Of a DNA stretch of 9,711 nt, positions 1-5,615 are shown piece after piece (position 1 is the stretch's first letter; the number at the start of each line of letters is the position of its first letter). The position numbers and the translations under genes are program-made. Under the pieces are notes generated by a model, which saw only the letters and a program-made list of their open reading frames with translations, searched no databases and was not told where the DNA came from. The stretch is taken from NCBI GenBank assembly GCA_965659945.1, contig CBFHYJ010000058.1, positions 1-9,711 on the forward strand, in the 5' to 3' direction. Origin of the DNA: VMDJ01 sp965659945 (lineage in GTDB: Bacteria > Pseudomonadota > Gammaproteobacteria > Chromatiales > Chromatiaceae).

Positions 1-939
1 AGCAATGATTTAGCCGCAACCGATCAACTGATTCTCGACCGACTCGCCTCAGATGTCGTGCTGATTAATCAGGTCGGTCACTACATTGTTGGCAGTGGCG
101 GCAAGCGTCTGCGCCCCGTGATCGTGCTTTTGGCTGCCAATGCCCTAGGTTACACCGGAAAACATCATATTGATTTAGCTGCGATCGTGGAATTCATCCA
201 CACCGCCACCTTATTACATGATGATGTGGTCGATGGTTCAGAGCAGCGCCGCAGTCGCGATACCGCGAATGCGGTCTGGGGCAATGCCGCTAGCGTGCTG
301 GTCGGTGACTTCCTCTACTCGCGCTCCTTCGAAATGATGGTCGAAGTCGATGATATGCGCGTGATGAATATTCTCTCGACAGCGACCAACAAAATCGCTG
401 AGGGCGAAGTACTGCAGCTATTGAACTGTCATGACCCCGACGTTGACGAAGCTCGCTATCGTGAAGTGATCTTGCGCAAAACCGCGACCCTCTTCGAGGC
501 GGGCACACGCCTGGCCGGTGTGGTCACTGATGCAGATCAGGCCATTGATGAAGCACTGGCTGCATATGGTCGTCACCTCGGCACCGCTTTCCAAATGATT
601 GACGATGCGCTCGACTATGGTTCCTCTGGTGTCGACATCGGCAAGAATATTGGTGATGACCTTGCTGAAGGCAAACCGACACTGCCACTGATTCGTGCGA
701 TGCAGGTTGGCACGCCTGAGGTGAGTGCTTTGATTCGTGAAGTGATTGAAAAAGGTGGCGTCGATCGTGTTGATGAAGTGATCAAGGCGATCCAAAGCAC
801 CGATGCGATTGAATACACCGCCAACCTTGCTCGTGAAGAAGCACGTTTAGCCAAAGAAGCACTTGAGGCGTTACCAGTATCGGCTTATCGCGATGCCCTA
901 GCGGCCGTTGCTGACTTCTCCGTCGACCGCCCACTGTAA
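1..939 (+). CDS. ispB: Octaprenyl diphosphate synthase (5' end outside window)
   Basis: Trans-polyprenyl diphosphate synthase, which condenses isopentenyl diphosphate units onto an allylic diphosphate to make the isoprenoid side chain of ubiquinone/menaquinone; cytoplasmic. The frame is open from base 1, so the gene continues off the left edge; 312 residues are visible against about 323 in E. coli IspB, so only about ten are missing. The in-frame GTG at 58 is internal, because family-like sequence precedes it. Visible hallmarks are the substrate-binding GGKRLRP, the first aspartate-rich motif DDVVD at 220-234, GEVLQL, the second motif DDALD following GTAFQMI, and GKNIGDD-EGKPTLPL. It closely resembles E. 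coli IspB throughout. It ends 15 bases before a terminator and converges with amtB. Family assignment is secure; the exact chain length made is inferred from the IspB resemblance. Confidence 0.95.
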   Translation, partial: SNDLAATDQLILDRLASDVVLINQVGHYIVGSGGKRLRPVIVLLAANALGYTGKHHIDLAAIVEFIHTATLLHDDVVDGSEQRRSRDTANAVWGNAASVLVGDFLYSRSFEMMVEVDDMRVMNILSTATNKIAEGEVLQLLNCHDPDVDEARYREVILRKTATLFEAGTRLAGVVTDADQAIDEALAAYGRHLGTAFQMIDDALDYGSSGVDIGKNIGDDLAEGKPTLPLIRAMQVGTPEVSALIREVIEKGGVDRVDEVIKAIQSTDAIEYTANLAREEARLAKEALEALPVSAYRDALAAVADFSVDRPL

Positions 940-952
940 AAATCTCAGACAT

Positions 953-992
953 AAAAAAACCGCAAACCCAGTTATTGGGCTGCGGTTTTTTT
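953..992. terminator. Bidirectional intrinsic terminator between ispB and amtB
   Basis: A run of A (953-959) precedes CCGCA (960-964) and CCCA (967-970). These pair with TGGG (976-979) and TGCGG (981-985) around a short loop, followed by seven T (986-992). The A and T tracts on either side make it work on both strands, which fits the two converging genes ending at 939 and 1002. Confidence 0.85.
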
Positions 993-1001
993 GCTTATCG
1001 C

Positions 1002-2477
1002 TTAAAGGTTATCGTAACCACGCTCTTCGTGTTGCGTGATATCCAAGCCTTCTTGCTCTTCATCTGCTGTCACACGTAAGCCAACCATCGCGTCAACAAC
1101 TTTAAGAACGATCCAAGTAACGACGGCAGTAAATACGATTGTTGCGACAATACCGATTAGCTGCACTTTGACTTGTTGACCCATGCTGGCGATGCCATCC
1201 GCAAAGCCATAACCACTAAATACACCCAATGTGGTTGCTGAGAAGATACCGGCTANNNNNNNNNNNNNNNNNNNNNNNNNNNNNNNNNNNNNNNNNNNNN
1301 NNNNNNNNNNNNNNNNNNNNNNNNNNNNNNNNNNNNNNNNNNNNNNNNNNNNNNNACCCATGCTGGCGATGCCATCCGCAAAGCCATAACCACTAAATAC
1401 ACCCAATGTGGTTGCTGAGAAGATACCGGCTAACAAGGTACCTAACATCCCGCCCACACCGTGCACCGGGAACACATCGAGAGAATCGTCGATCTTCAAC
1501 ACGCGCTTGATGTACATGGTTGCGTTAAAGCACACGAAACCTGCCAACAGACCAATGATCAATGCACCACCTGGACCGACAAAACCCGACGCTGGGGTAA
1601 TAGTGCCAAGACCTGCCACCATACCAGTAACCGCACCTAGTGCACTTGGCTTACCGAACTTGATCCACTCCATTGCAACCCAAGTGATCACACCCATCGC
1701 TGCAGAGATATGCGTAACTAACATCGCCATCGAAGCATCACCATTCGATGCCAACGCAGAACCACCGTTAAAGCCGAACCAACCGACCCACAACATACCC
1801 GCGCCAGCAACGGTCATGGTCATGTTATGTGGTGGCATAGCCGTTGTTGGGAAACCACGACGCGGACCCATCACCACCGCTGCAACTAATGCCGCAACAC
1901 CTGCTGTGATGTGCACAACGGTACCGCCCGCAAAGTCGTAAAGACCCATCTCGCCTAACCAGCCACCGCCCCATACCCAGTGGGTAACCGGTACGTAACA
2001 AAGCAACAACCAGATCGCACTGAAAAGAAGCATCGCAGAAAACTTCATTCGCTCAGCAAAACCACCCACGATCAACGCTGGTGTAATCACCGCGAAAGTC
2101 ATTTGGAACAACATGAACAATGACTCAGGAATATCACCACTCAAAGTGTCTCTGCCAACACCTGCAAGCAGCACCTTGCTGAAATCGCCGATGTAGGCAT
2201 TACCTTCACCAAACGCCAAGGTATAACCAACCAGCAACCACAAGACTGACGCGACTGCCGCGATAGAGAAACATTGCATCAATACCGACAAAACGTTCTT
2301 GCTGCGAACCAAGCCCGCGTAGAACAGTGCCAAGCCAGGCAAGGTCATGAATAGAACCAGTGCGGTTGAAGTCATGATCCAACTGGTATTAGCCGCGTTC
2401 AGCTCATCAGCAAAACTCACAGACGGCAGCAGCACAAGCAGCGCCAACAACACTTTAGTAATTGATACGTTCAACAT
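1002..2477 (-). CDS. amtB: Ammonium transporter AmtB (contains assembly gap)
   Basis: Inner-membrane ammonium/ammonia channel of the Amt/Mep/Rh family. A signal peptide (residues 1-23, SVSFA then DELN) precedes a membrane protein of about 11 helices. Family landmarks are the signature DFAGGTVVHI (D181), the twin pore histidines H189 and H339 (VFPVHGVGG), and the gate region FQMTFAVITPALIVGG. The C-terminal tail EEQEGLDITQHEERGYDNL resembles the GlnK-contacting tail of E. coli AmtB. I chose the ATG at 2477 because GAGAGAG lies about 8 bases upstream and the protein then starts with its signal peptide; the ATG at 2525 lies too close to the predicted transcription start. As written the frame spans 100 N and repeats 25 residues; removing 177 bases of artefact leaves 432 residues, like E. 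coli (428). No glnK lies beside it. A sigma-54 promoter precedes it. Confidence 0.93.
   Translation of the reverse strand: MLNVSITKVLLALLVLLPSVSFADELNAANTSWIMTSTALVLFMTLPGLALFYAGLVRSKNVLSVLMQCFSIAAVASVLWLLVGYTLAFGEGNAYIGDFSKVLLAGVGRDTLSGDIPESLFMLFQMTFAVITPALIVGGFAERMKFSAMLLFSAIWLLLCYVPVTHWVWGGGWLGEMGLYDFAGGTVVHITAGVAALVAAVVMGPRRGFPTTAMPPHNMTMTVAGAGMLWVGWFGFNGGSALASNGDASMAMLVTHISAAMGVITWVAMEWIKFGKPSALGAVTGMVAGLGTITPASGFVGPGGALIIGLLAGFVCFNATMYIKRVLKIDDSLDVFPVHGVGGMLGTLLAGIFSATTLGVFSGYGFADGIASMGXXXXXXXXXXXXXXXXXXXXXXXXXXXXXXXXXXAGIFSATTLGVFSGYGFADGIASMGQQVKVQLIGIVATIVFTAVVTWIVLKVVDAMVGLRVTADEEQEGLDITQHEERGYDNL
1179..1255. repeat. 77-bp direct repeat, left copy at gap edge
   Basis: Identical over 77 bases to 1356-1432 and abutting the N run. 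It starts ACCCATGCTGGCG and ends GATACCGGCTA. It encodes part of AmtB from AGIFSATTLG to GIASMG on the minus strand. Best read as the overlapping end of one contig, not a biological repeat. Confidence 0.95.
1256..1355. other. Assembly gap of exactly 100 N inside amtB
   Basis: One hundred N, the usual placeholder for a gap of unknown size. The flanking 77 bases are identical, and the amtB protein aligns through the join without missing residues once one copy and the N run are removed. The gap therefore most likely hides no sequence. Confidence 0.97.
1356..1432. repeat. 77-bp direct repeat, right copy at gap edge
   Basis: Second copy of 1179-1255, abutting the other side of the N run. A length of 77 equals a common de Bruijn assembler k-mer, as expected where two contigs sharing a graph node were scaffolded but not merged. 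Confidence 0.95.
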
Positions 2478-2545
2478 TTGAAACTCTCTCTCGATCTCGA
2501 TTGTTACTTTTGGGGTTTGCCCCATTTTGTTATTCCGTCTGTTAA

Positions 2546-2562
2546 AGCAGGTAGCGTGCCAA
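2546..2562 (-). promoter_or_regulatory. Sigma-54 (RpoN) promoter of amtB
   Basis: On the minus strand this reads TTGGCACGCTACCTGCT. It matches the RpoN consensus TGGCAC-N5-TTGC except for one base (CTGC), with exactly ten bases between the invariant GG (-24; complement of 2559-2560) and GC (-12; complement of 2547-2548). The predicted start of transcription is near 2535, giving a leader of about 58 bases before the ATG at 2477. This also argues against the ATG at 2525. Confidence 0.82.
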
Positions 2563-2610
2563 AATAGTGCATTTTAAAAACAATCACTTAGGTATTTTGG
2601 CTTTCAGAAA

Positions 2611-2647
2611 GGTGCACGAATCTGCACCAGATTAGTGCAATTGCACC
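2611..2647. promoter_or_regulatory. NtrC-like enhancer sites upstream of amtB
   Basis: A cluster of TGCAC/GTGCA half-sites: GGTGCAC at 2611-2617, TGCACC at 2623-2628, GTGCA at 2635-2639 and TTGCACC at 2641-2647. The element TGCACCAGATTAGTGCA (2623-2639) has the GCAC-N7-GTGC geometry of NtrC (NRI) sites. GTGCAATTGCAC (2635-2646) is a perfect 12-base palindrome. The cluster centres about 95 bases upstream of the predicted sigma-54 start, a usual distance for an enhancer. Binding by NtrC is inferred from the motif and the target gene. Confidence 0.7.
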
Positions 2648-2655
2648 AAAAGGAC

Positions 2656-2681
2656 AAAAAAACACCCTCGGGAGAGGGTGT
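2656..2681 (-). terminator. Minus-strand intrinsic terminator upstream of the amtB promoter
   Basis: A perfect 8-bp stem, ACACCCTC (2662-2669) with GAGGGTGT (2674-2681), and a four-base loop. On the minus strand it is followed by seven T (complement of 2656-2662). It does not belong to amtB, which starts downstream of it. It must end a minus-strand transcript arising between about 2690 and 2976, or insulate the amtB promoter. Confidence 0.8.
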
Positions 2682-2727
2682 GTAGTCAACAATCAACTAG
2701 GGAGTAACCGTCACATGAATAAAACGG

Positions 2728-2802
2728 TTAACCATTAGTCGGCGGCCCTTTGGAAAAGTTCAGCCAAAAGCTACTCAACGCCTTCAACTCCAATCCACCC
2801 AT
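2728..2802 (-). CDS. Possible 24-residue ORF (may instead be part of a structured RNA)
   Basis: Not recognised. On the minus strand an ATG at 2802, preceded by AAAGAGG about 8 bases upstream, opens 24 codons ending in TAA. The peptide includes LSSFWLNFSKG and ends GPPTNG. A second frame (2735-2697) gives a 12-residue peptide from ATG to TAG, overlapping the first stop. The DNA around the stop can fold: TAACCGT (2705-2711) pairs with ACGGTTA (2724-2730). A strong terminator follows at 2656-2681, so something here is probably transcribed. The choices are a small protein, a leader peptide, a small RNA, or a dispersed repeat. The sequence alone does not decide, and no clear minus-strand promoter is visible. 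Confidence 0.25.
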   Translation of the reverse strand: MGGLELKALSSFWLNFSKGPPTNG

Positions 2803-2909
2803 AAGCCACGCCTCTTTAAAGTGCAGGCAAATTAACGAGATACACCCCTAAATAAAGCCAAAGCCTACCTGTCTCTTATGAAATTAAACCCGTCGACAAT
2901 TGAATTTAC

Positions 2910-2915
2910 TATAAT
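2910..2915 (+). promoter_or_regulatory. Candidate -10 box for the rhodanese gene
   Basis: A perfect TATAAT, followed by CCCGC, lies 61 bases before the ATG at 2977. The nearest -35-like hexamer, TCGACA (2893-2898), is only 11 bases away, too close for a normal sigma-70 promoter. Only the -10 is well supported. A further dyad, TTAAGC-GG-GCTTAA (2959-2972), sits just before the start codon and could be an operator or cover the ribosome binding site. Confidence 0.35.
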
Positions 2916-2976
2916 CCCGCATCAAATTTAGTTGGCCAAGAAAGGTCTCTTTTAAAACTTAAGCGGGCTTAATCAA

Positions 2977-3396
2977 ATGCATCTACGTAGACTTTTTATT
3001 TCAATCCTTTTGACTTTCAGCTTTACCTTTGCTCATGCCGAAAACCCTGCAATGGAAGGCATGCAAGAGTACATGGATTTTTCAGGCTACGAGGCAGGCA
3101 TCATCGTTCCACAGCAAATTGATGAAACTGTTTTCAAAACAGCCCTGTTTGTTGATACCCGTGATGCAGGTCAATTTGAGAAAGACACCATACCCGGCGC
3201 TATTAATATTGAGTGGCGACAGGTACTCAACCAACTAGACGAGATCCCTGAAGACCGCATGACTATTTTGTTTTGCAACACTGGTAGCCTCTCAGCACAA
3301 GCTGTTTTCGCATTACGCGTTGTTGGCAGAACAAATGTGCTCGTACTCCAAAGCGGCATCAACGGCTGGCACGCCAACGCCCCCTACAAGCCCTAA
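2977..3396 (+). CDS. Secreted single-domain rhodanese-like protein
   Basis: A 139-residue rhodanese-fold protein, likely periplasmic: an N-terminal signal peptide (MHLRRLFISILLTFSFTFAHA, probable cleavage after A21) precedes one domain. Rhodanese signs are LFVDTRDAGQFEKDTIPGAINIEW (residues 58-80, given here only as a landmark of the CH2A-like region), the active-site loop FCNTGSLS with catalytic Cys100, and GINGW at 127-131. Family members carry sulfur on the cysteine as a persulfide; the acceptor here is unknown. The ribosome binding site is weak, and a dyad at 2959-2972 overlaps that region. The stop lies three bases from the convergent stop of the aldo/keto reductase, with no terminator between. 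No sulfur-metabolism gene lies next to it, so context does not narrow its role. Confidence 0.85.
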   Translation: MHLRRLFISILLTFSFTFAHAENPAMEGMQEYMDFSGYEAGIIVPQQIDETVFKTALFVDTRDAGQFEKDTIPGAINIEWRQVLNQLDEIPEDRMTILFCNTGSLSAQAVFALRVVGRTNVLVLQSGINGWHANAPYKP

Positions 3397-3399
3397 GGT

Positions 3400-4452
3400 T
3401 TAAAACGGCAATGGGTAAGCACGAAGCAGCTTACCCATTTCATCGAGCAACCCATCCGACAAGCTGAACTCAAAGGCTGCGATATTGTCCTCAAGCTGTT
3501 GCAGGTTAGTCGCTCCGATAATGGTTGAGGTCACCCCGTCGACTTGGGCACACCACGCCAAAGCAAGCTGAGCGGTTGTCATCTGATGATCGGCGGCTAA
3601 CTGCACCAATTGCTTCACCGCTGCATTCACCTGATCGGTGTCACGGAACAAGCCTAACCGCTGCGCCTTAGACCAACGCGCACCCTCAGGTCGCGCACCG
3701 TCGATGTACTTACCACTGAGCACGCCACCCGCTAACGGCGACCAAGGCAAATACGCGACCTGCTCATGCACACAATTCTCAATCAAATACGGCCAGTCCT
3801 TGGTGTGCAGCAAACTAAATTCATTCTGGATCGACACCGGACGCGGCAAGCCATGCTTCTTAGCTAACTTGATATAGGTGTTGATACCCCAAGGCGTGTC
3901 ATCAGACAGTCCAAACTCGCGAATCTTGCCCGCCTGTTGAGCATCATCCAAGGCACACAAAATGTCATACATACCTGCCTCATGTGCTGCAGCATCCACC
4001 TCAGAAAAGGTCAGCATACCGGGCCAATGTTTTGCGAAATGTGGTGAGGTGCGGTTAGGCCAATGCAATTGATAGAGATCGATATAGTCGGTTTGTAAAC
4101 GCACTAAAGAATCATCAATCGATCGCTTAATCGCTGCCGCATCAATATCTTTTCCCTGTCGAATCCAAGGCAAGCCATTACCCGCAATCTTCGTTGCCAA
4201 AACAAACTCACCGCGTCGAGATGCATTCTCAGCAATCCAATTTCCAATAATCGCTTCTGTGGTGCCGTAAGTCTCAGGCGTTGGCGGCACCGCGTACATC
4301 TCAGCGGTATCAATAAAGTTAACGCCTCGGTCTAACGCAAATTCGATTTGCGCATTGGCGTCTTGCTGATTGTTTTGCGTGCCCCACGTCATGCTGCCTA
4401 AGCAGACCACAGAGACATCGATGGAACTTGATCCTAATGAATTAACTTTCAT
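3400..4452 (-). CDS. tas: Aldo/keto reductase, Tas-like
   Basis: NADP(H)-dependent aldo/keto reductase with a TIM-barrel fold, cytoplasmic. It resembles E. coli Tas closely from start to end (350 residues here, 346 there). The expected catalytic tetrad, numbered from the upstream GTG at 4458 (subtract 2 for the ATG), is D50 and Y55 (NFIDTAEMY), K90 (LATK) and H132 (LYQLHWP). C-terminal STIIGATNLQQLEDN matches the cofactor-binding end of the family. The ATG at 4452 is preferred because MKVNSLGSSSIDVS aligns without gaps to the Tas N-terminus; the GTG at 4458 is the alternative. It starts 38 bases after azlD on the same strand and is probably co-transcribed with azlC-azlD. Substrate unknown; Tas itself is known mainly from suppression of a tyrosine auxotrophy in starved E. 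coli. Confidence 0.87.
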   Translation of the reverse strand: MKVNSLGSSSIDVSVVCLGSMTWGTQNNQQDANAQIEFALDRGVNFIDTAEMYAVPPTPETYGTTEAIIGNWIAENASRRGEFVLATKIAGNGLPWIRQGKDIDAAAIKRSIDDSLVRLQTDYIDLYQLHWPNRTSPHFAKHWPGMLTFSEVDAAAHEAGMYDILCALDDAQQAGKIREFGLSDDTPWGINTYIKLAKKHGLPRPVSIQNEFSLLHTKDWPYLIENCVHEQVAYLPWSPLAGGVLSGKYIDGARPEGARWSKAQRLGLFRDTDQVNAAVKQLVQLAADHQMTTAQLALAWCAQVDGVTSTIIGATNLQQLEDNIAAFEFSLSDGLLDEMGKLLRAYPLPF

Positions 4453-4490
4453 AACCACTCAATCTATCGTGAACGTCGCATAGCCAGATA

Positions 4491-4817
4491 TCACCAACCT
4501 AGCCACTGTATGCCAAGCACATACACTGCAGTGCCTACGAGAATACTAACCATTGCTTGACGGAAAATAAGGTGCACAAGCGCTGTAATGACCATAGCAA
4601 TCGCCAGCAAAGCCTGTCGACTGCCCTGCGCATCAAGCAAACCAATCACACTAAAGCCCACCAAGACCATCAAAATCATCACTGGTAGGACACGCCCAAC
4701 ATGAAGCAGCAGCCGTGAATCTTTATGTGACTTCAAGAACACAAAGGGAATTGCAAGAGTAATGAAGGTTGCAAGCCCCATCACCGCAAAAAATACAATC
4801 AGCTCAGCCGTTGTCAT
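4491..4817 (-). CDS. azlD: AzlD/YgaH-type branched-chain amino acid exporter, small subunit
   Basis: A 108-residue inner-membrane protein with four predicted helices (about 6-28, 43-62, 68-85 and 88-105), the length and hydrophobic pattern of AzlD/YgaH proteins; VLPVMILMVLVGF is a typical family segment. AzlC-AzlD pairs form exporters for branched-chain amino acids such as valine (YgaZH in E. coli, BrnFE in Corynebacterium). Its ATG overlaps the TGA of azlC in an ATGA (4814-4817), and AAGAGGT lies about 7 bases upstream, so translation is probably coupled. Identification rests largely on size, topology and the adjacent azlC. Confidence 0.82.
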   Translation of the reverse strand: MTTAELIVFFAVMGLATFITLAIPFVFLKSHKDSRLLLHVGRVLPVMILMVLVGFSVIGLLDAQGSRQALLAIAMVITALVHLIFRQAMVSILVGTAVYVLGIQWLGW

Positions 4818-5491
4818 ATCGATACCTCTTTACGGTAGCCTAAGAGCGAGATCATCAAGATACCGAGCAGACTCAAGAGCAAAAATTGTTCAGGCAACAC
4901 GAGCCAGCTAACAAACACGATGACAGCTGCCAAAAACACATAAGGGACATGCTGGAGTTGATGCAAGCGATCGATCAGTAACACTAAAAATAATGCCAAC
5001 ATCGAAAACTCAAAGCCCTCGCTATTAAACGAGAAGATCGACTGAAGACCTGCACCGAGTGCACAGCCAGTAATCCATGCCAAATGGTTTAGCAGGGTGA
5101 CTGAAAAATAATAAGACTGCCTCTCCGCAGCTGGCACCTCGTTATGCGTCACCACAGCATAGGTCTCATCGGTCAAACCAAAGACCAGATACCAGCGCCG
5201 CCAACCGGATAAGGAATAACGATTAATCAGTGTTAAACCATAGAACACATGGCGTGCATTGATTGCCAAGGTCGCAAGAAACGCCTCGAGTAACCCCGCG
5301 CCCGAAGCGAGCAAGCCGACGGCAAGAAATTGCGCAGAACCCGCATAAATCATCACACCTGAGAGTGGCGCTAACCACCAGGCATAACCCAAGCTTTGAA
5401 ACAGCACACCAAAAGCCATGCCCAACGGGATGTACCCCAGCATGACCGGTAAAGAGTGCTTCAGCGCTAAGCGGAATGGACTTAAGACCAT
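4814..5491 (-). CDS. azlC: AzlC/YgaZ-type branched-chain amino acid exporter, large subunit
   Basis: Multi-helix inner-membrane protein of 225 residues. Conserved AzlC features are SLPVMLGYIPLGMAFG near the N-terminus, IYAGSAQF (48-55), NARHVFYG (78-85) and FGLTDET (104-110). With AzlD it is expected to export branched-chain amino acids or analogues. The frame can be extended to a TTG at 5530, but I prefer the ATG at 5491: the extra residues (MIIIYAYSC...) are unlike family N-termini, and a candidate promoter overlaps that stretch. No good ribosome binding site precedes the ATG. It is the first gene of a minus-strand unit azlC-azlD-tas and is divergent from the SulP gene; only about 125 bases separate the two start codons. 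Confidence 0.85.
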   Translation of the reverse strand: MVLSPFRLALKHSLPVMLGYIPLGMAFGVLFQSLGYAWWLAPLSGVMIYAGSAQFLAVGLLASGAGLLEAFLATLAINARHVFYGLTLINRYSLSGWRRWYLVFGLTDETYAVVTHNEVPAAERQSYYFSVTLLNHLAWITGCALGAGLQSIFSFNSEGFEFSMLALFLVLLIDRLHQLQHVPYVFLAAVIVFVSWLVLPEQFLLLSLLGILMISLLGYRKEVSI

Positions 5492-5512
5492 TTTCAATAG
5501 ATTACAGCTATA

Positions 5513-5541
5513 TGCATAGATAATAATCAATAGTTAAGCAA
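5513..5541 (-). promoter_or_regulatory. Candidate sigma-70 promoter of azlC
   Basis: Minus strand TTGCTT (complement of 5536-5541), 17-base spacer, then TATGCA (complement of 5513-5518). The -35 is fair and the -10 weak. Transcription would start near 5506, downstream of the TTG at 5530, which supports the ATG at 5491. Confidence 0.3.
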
Positions 5542-5615
5542 AGTATTAGCTGATAGCTCTAACTCGCCCGTTTTCATACGCTACACACCTATTTTCATTC
5601 AAGAATTTGATTCTT

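Noticed and set aside
58..60. GTG start for ispB
   Set aside because: The frame is open back to base 1 and the preceding residues fit the IspB N-terminal region, so the true start is outside the window.
1179..1432. Internal tandem duplication of 25 residues within AmtB
   Set aside because: The copies abut a 100-N placeholder, are identical over exactly 77 bases, and AmtB is of normal length without one copy. An unmerged contig overlap explains this better.
1408..1941. Plus-strand ORF of 177 codons opposite amtB
   Set aside because: Antisense shadow of a well-conserved gene; proline- and threonine-rich translation typical of the reverse frame of a membrane protein.
2478..2525. AmtB start at the ATG at 2525
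   Set aside because: It lies only about 10 bases from the predicted sigma-54 transcription start and would add a polar stretch before the signal peptide. The ATG at 2477 has a good ribosome binding site.
5492..5530. AzlC start at the TTG at 5530
   Set aside because: The extra residues do not look like the family and the stretch overlaps a candidate promoter. Some doubt remains because the ATG at 5491 lacks a clear Shine-Dalgarno sequence.
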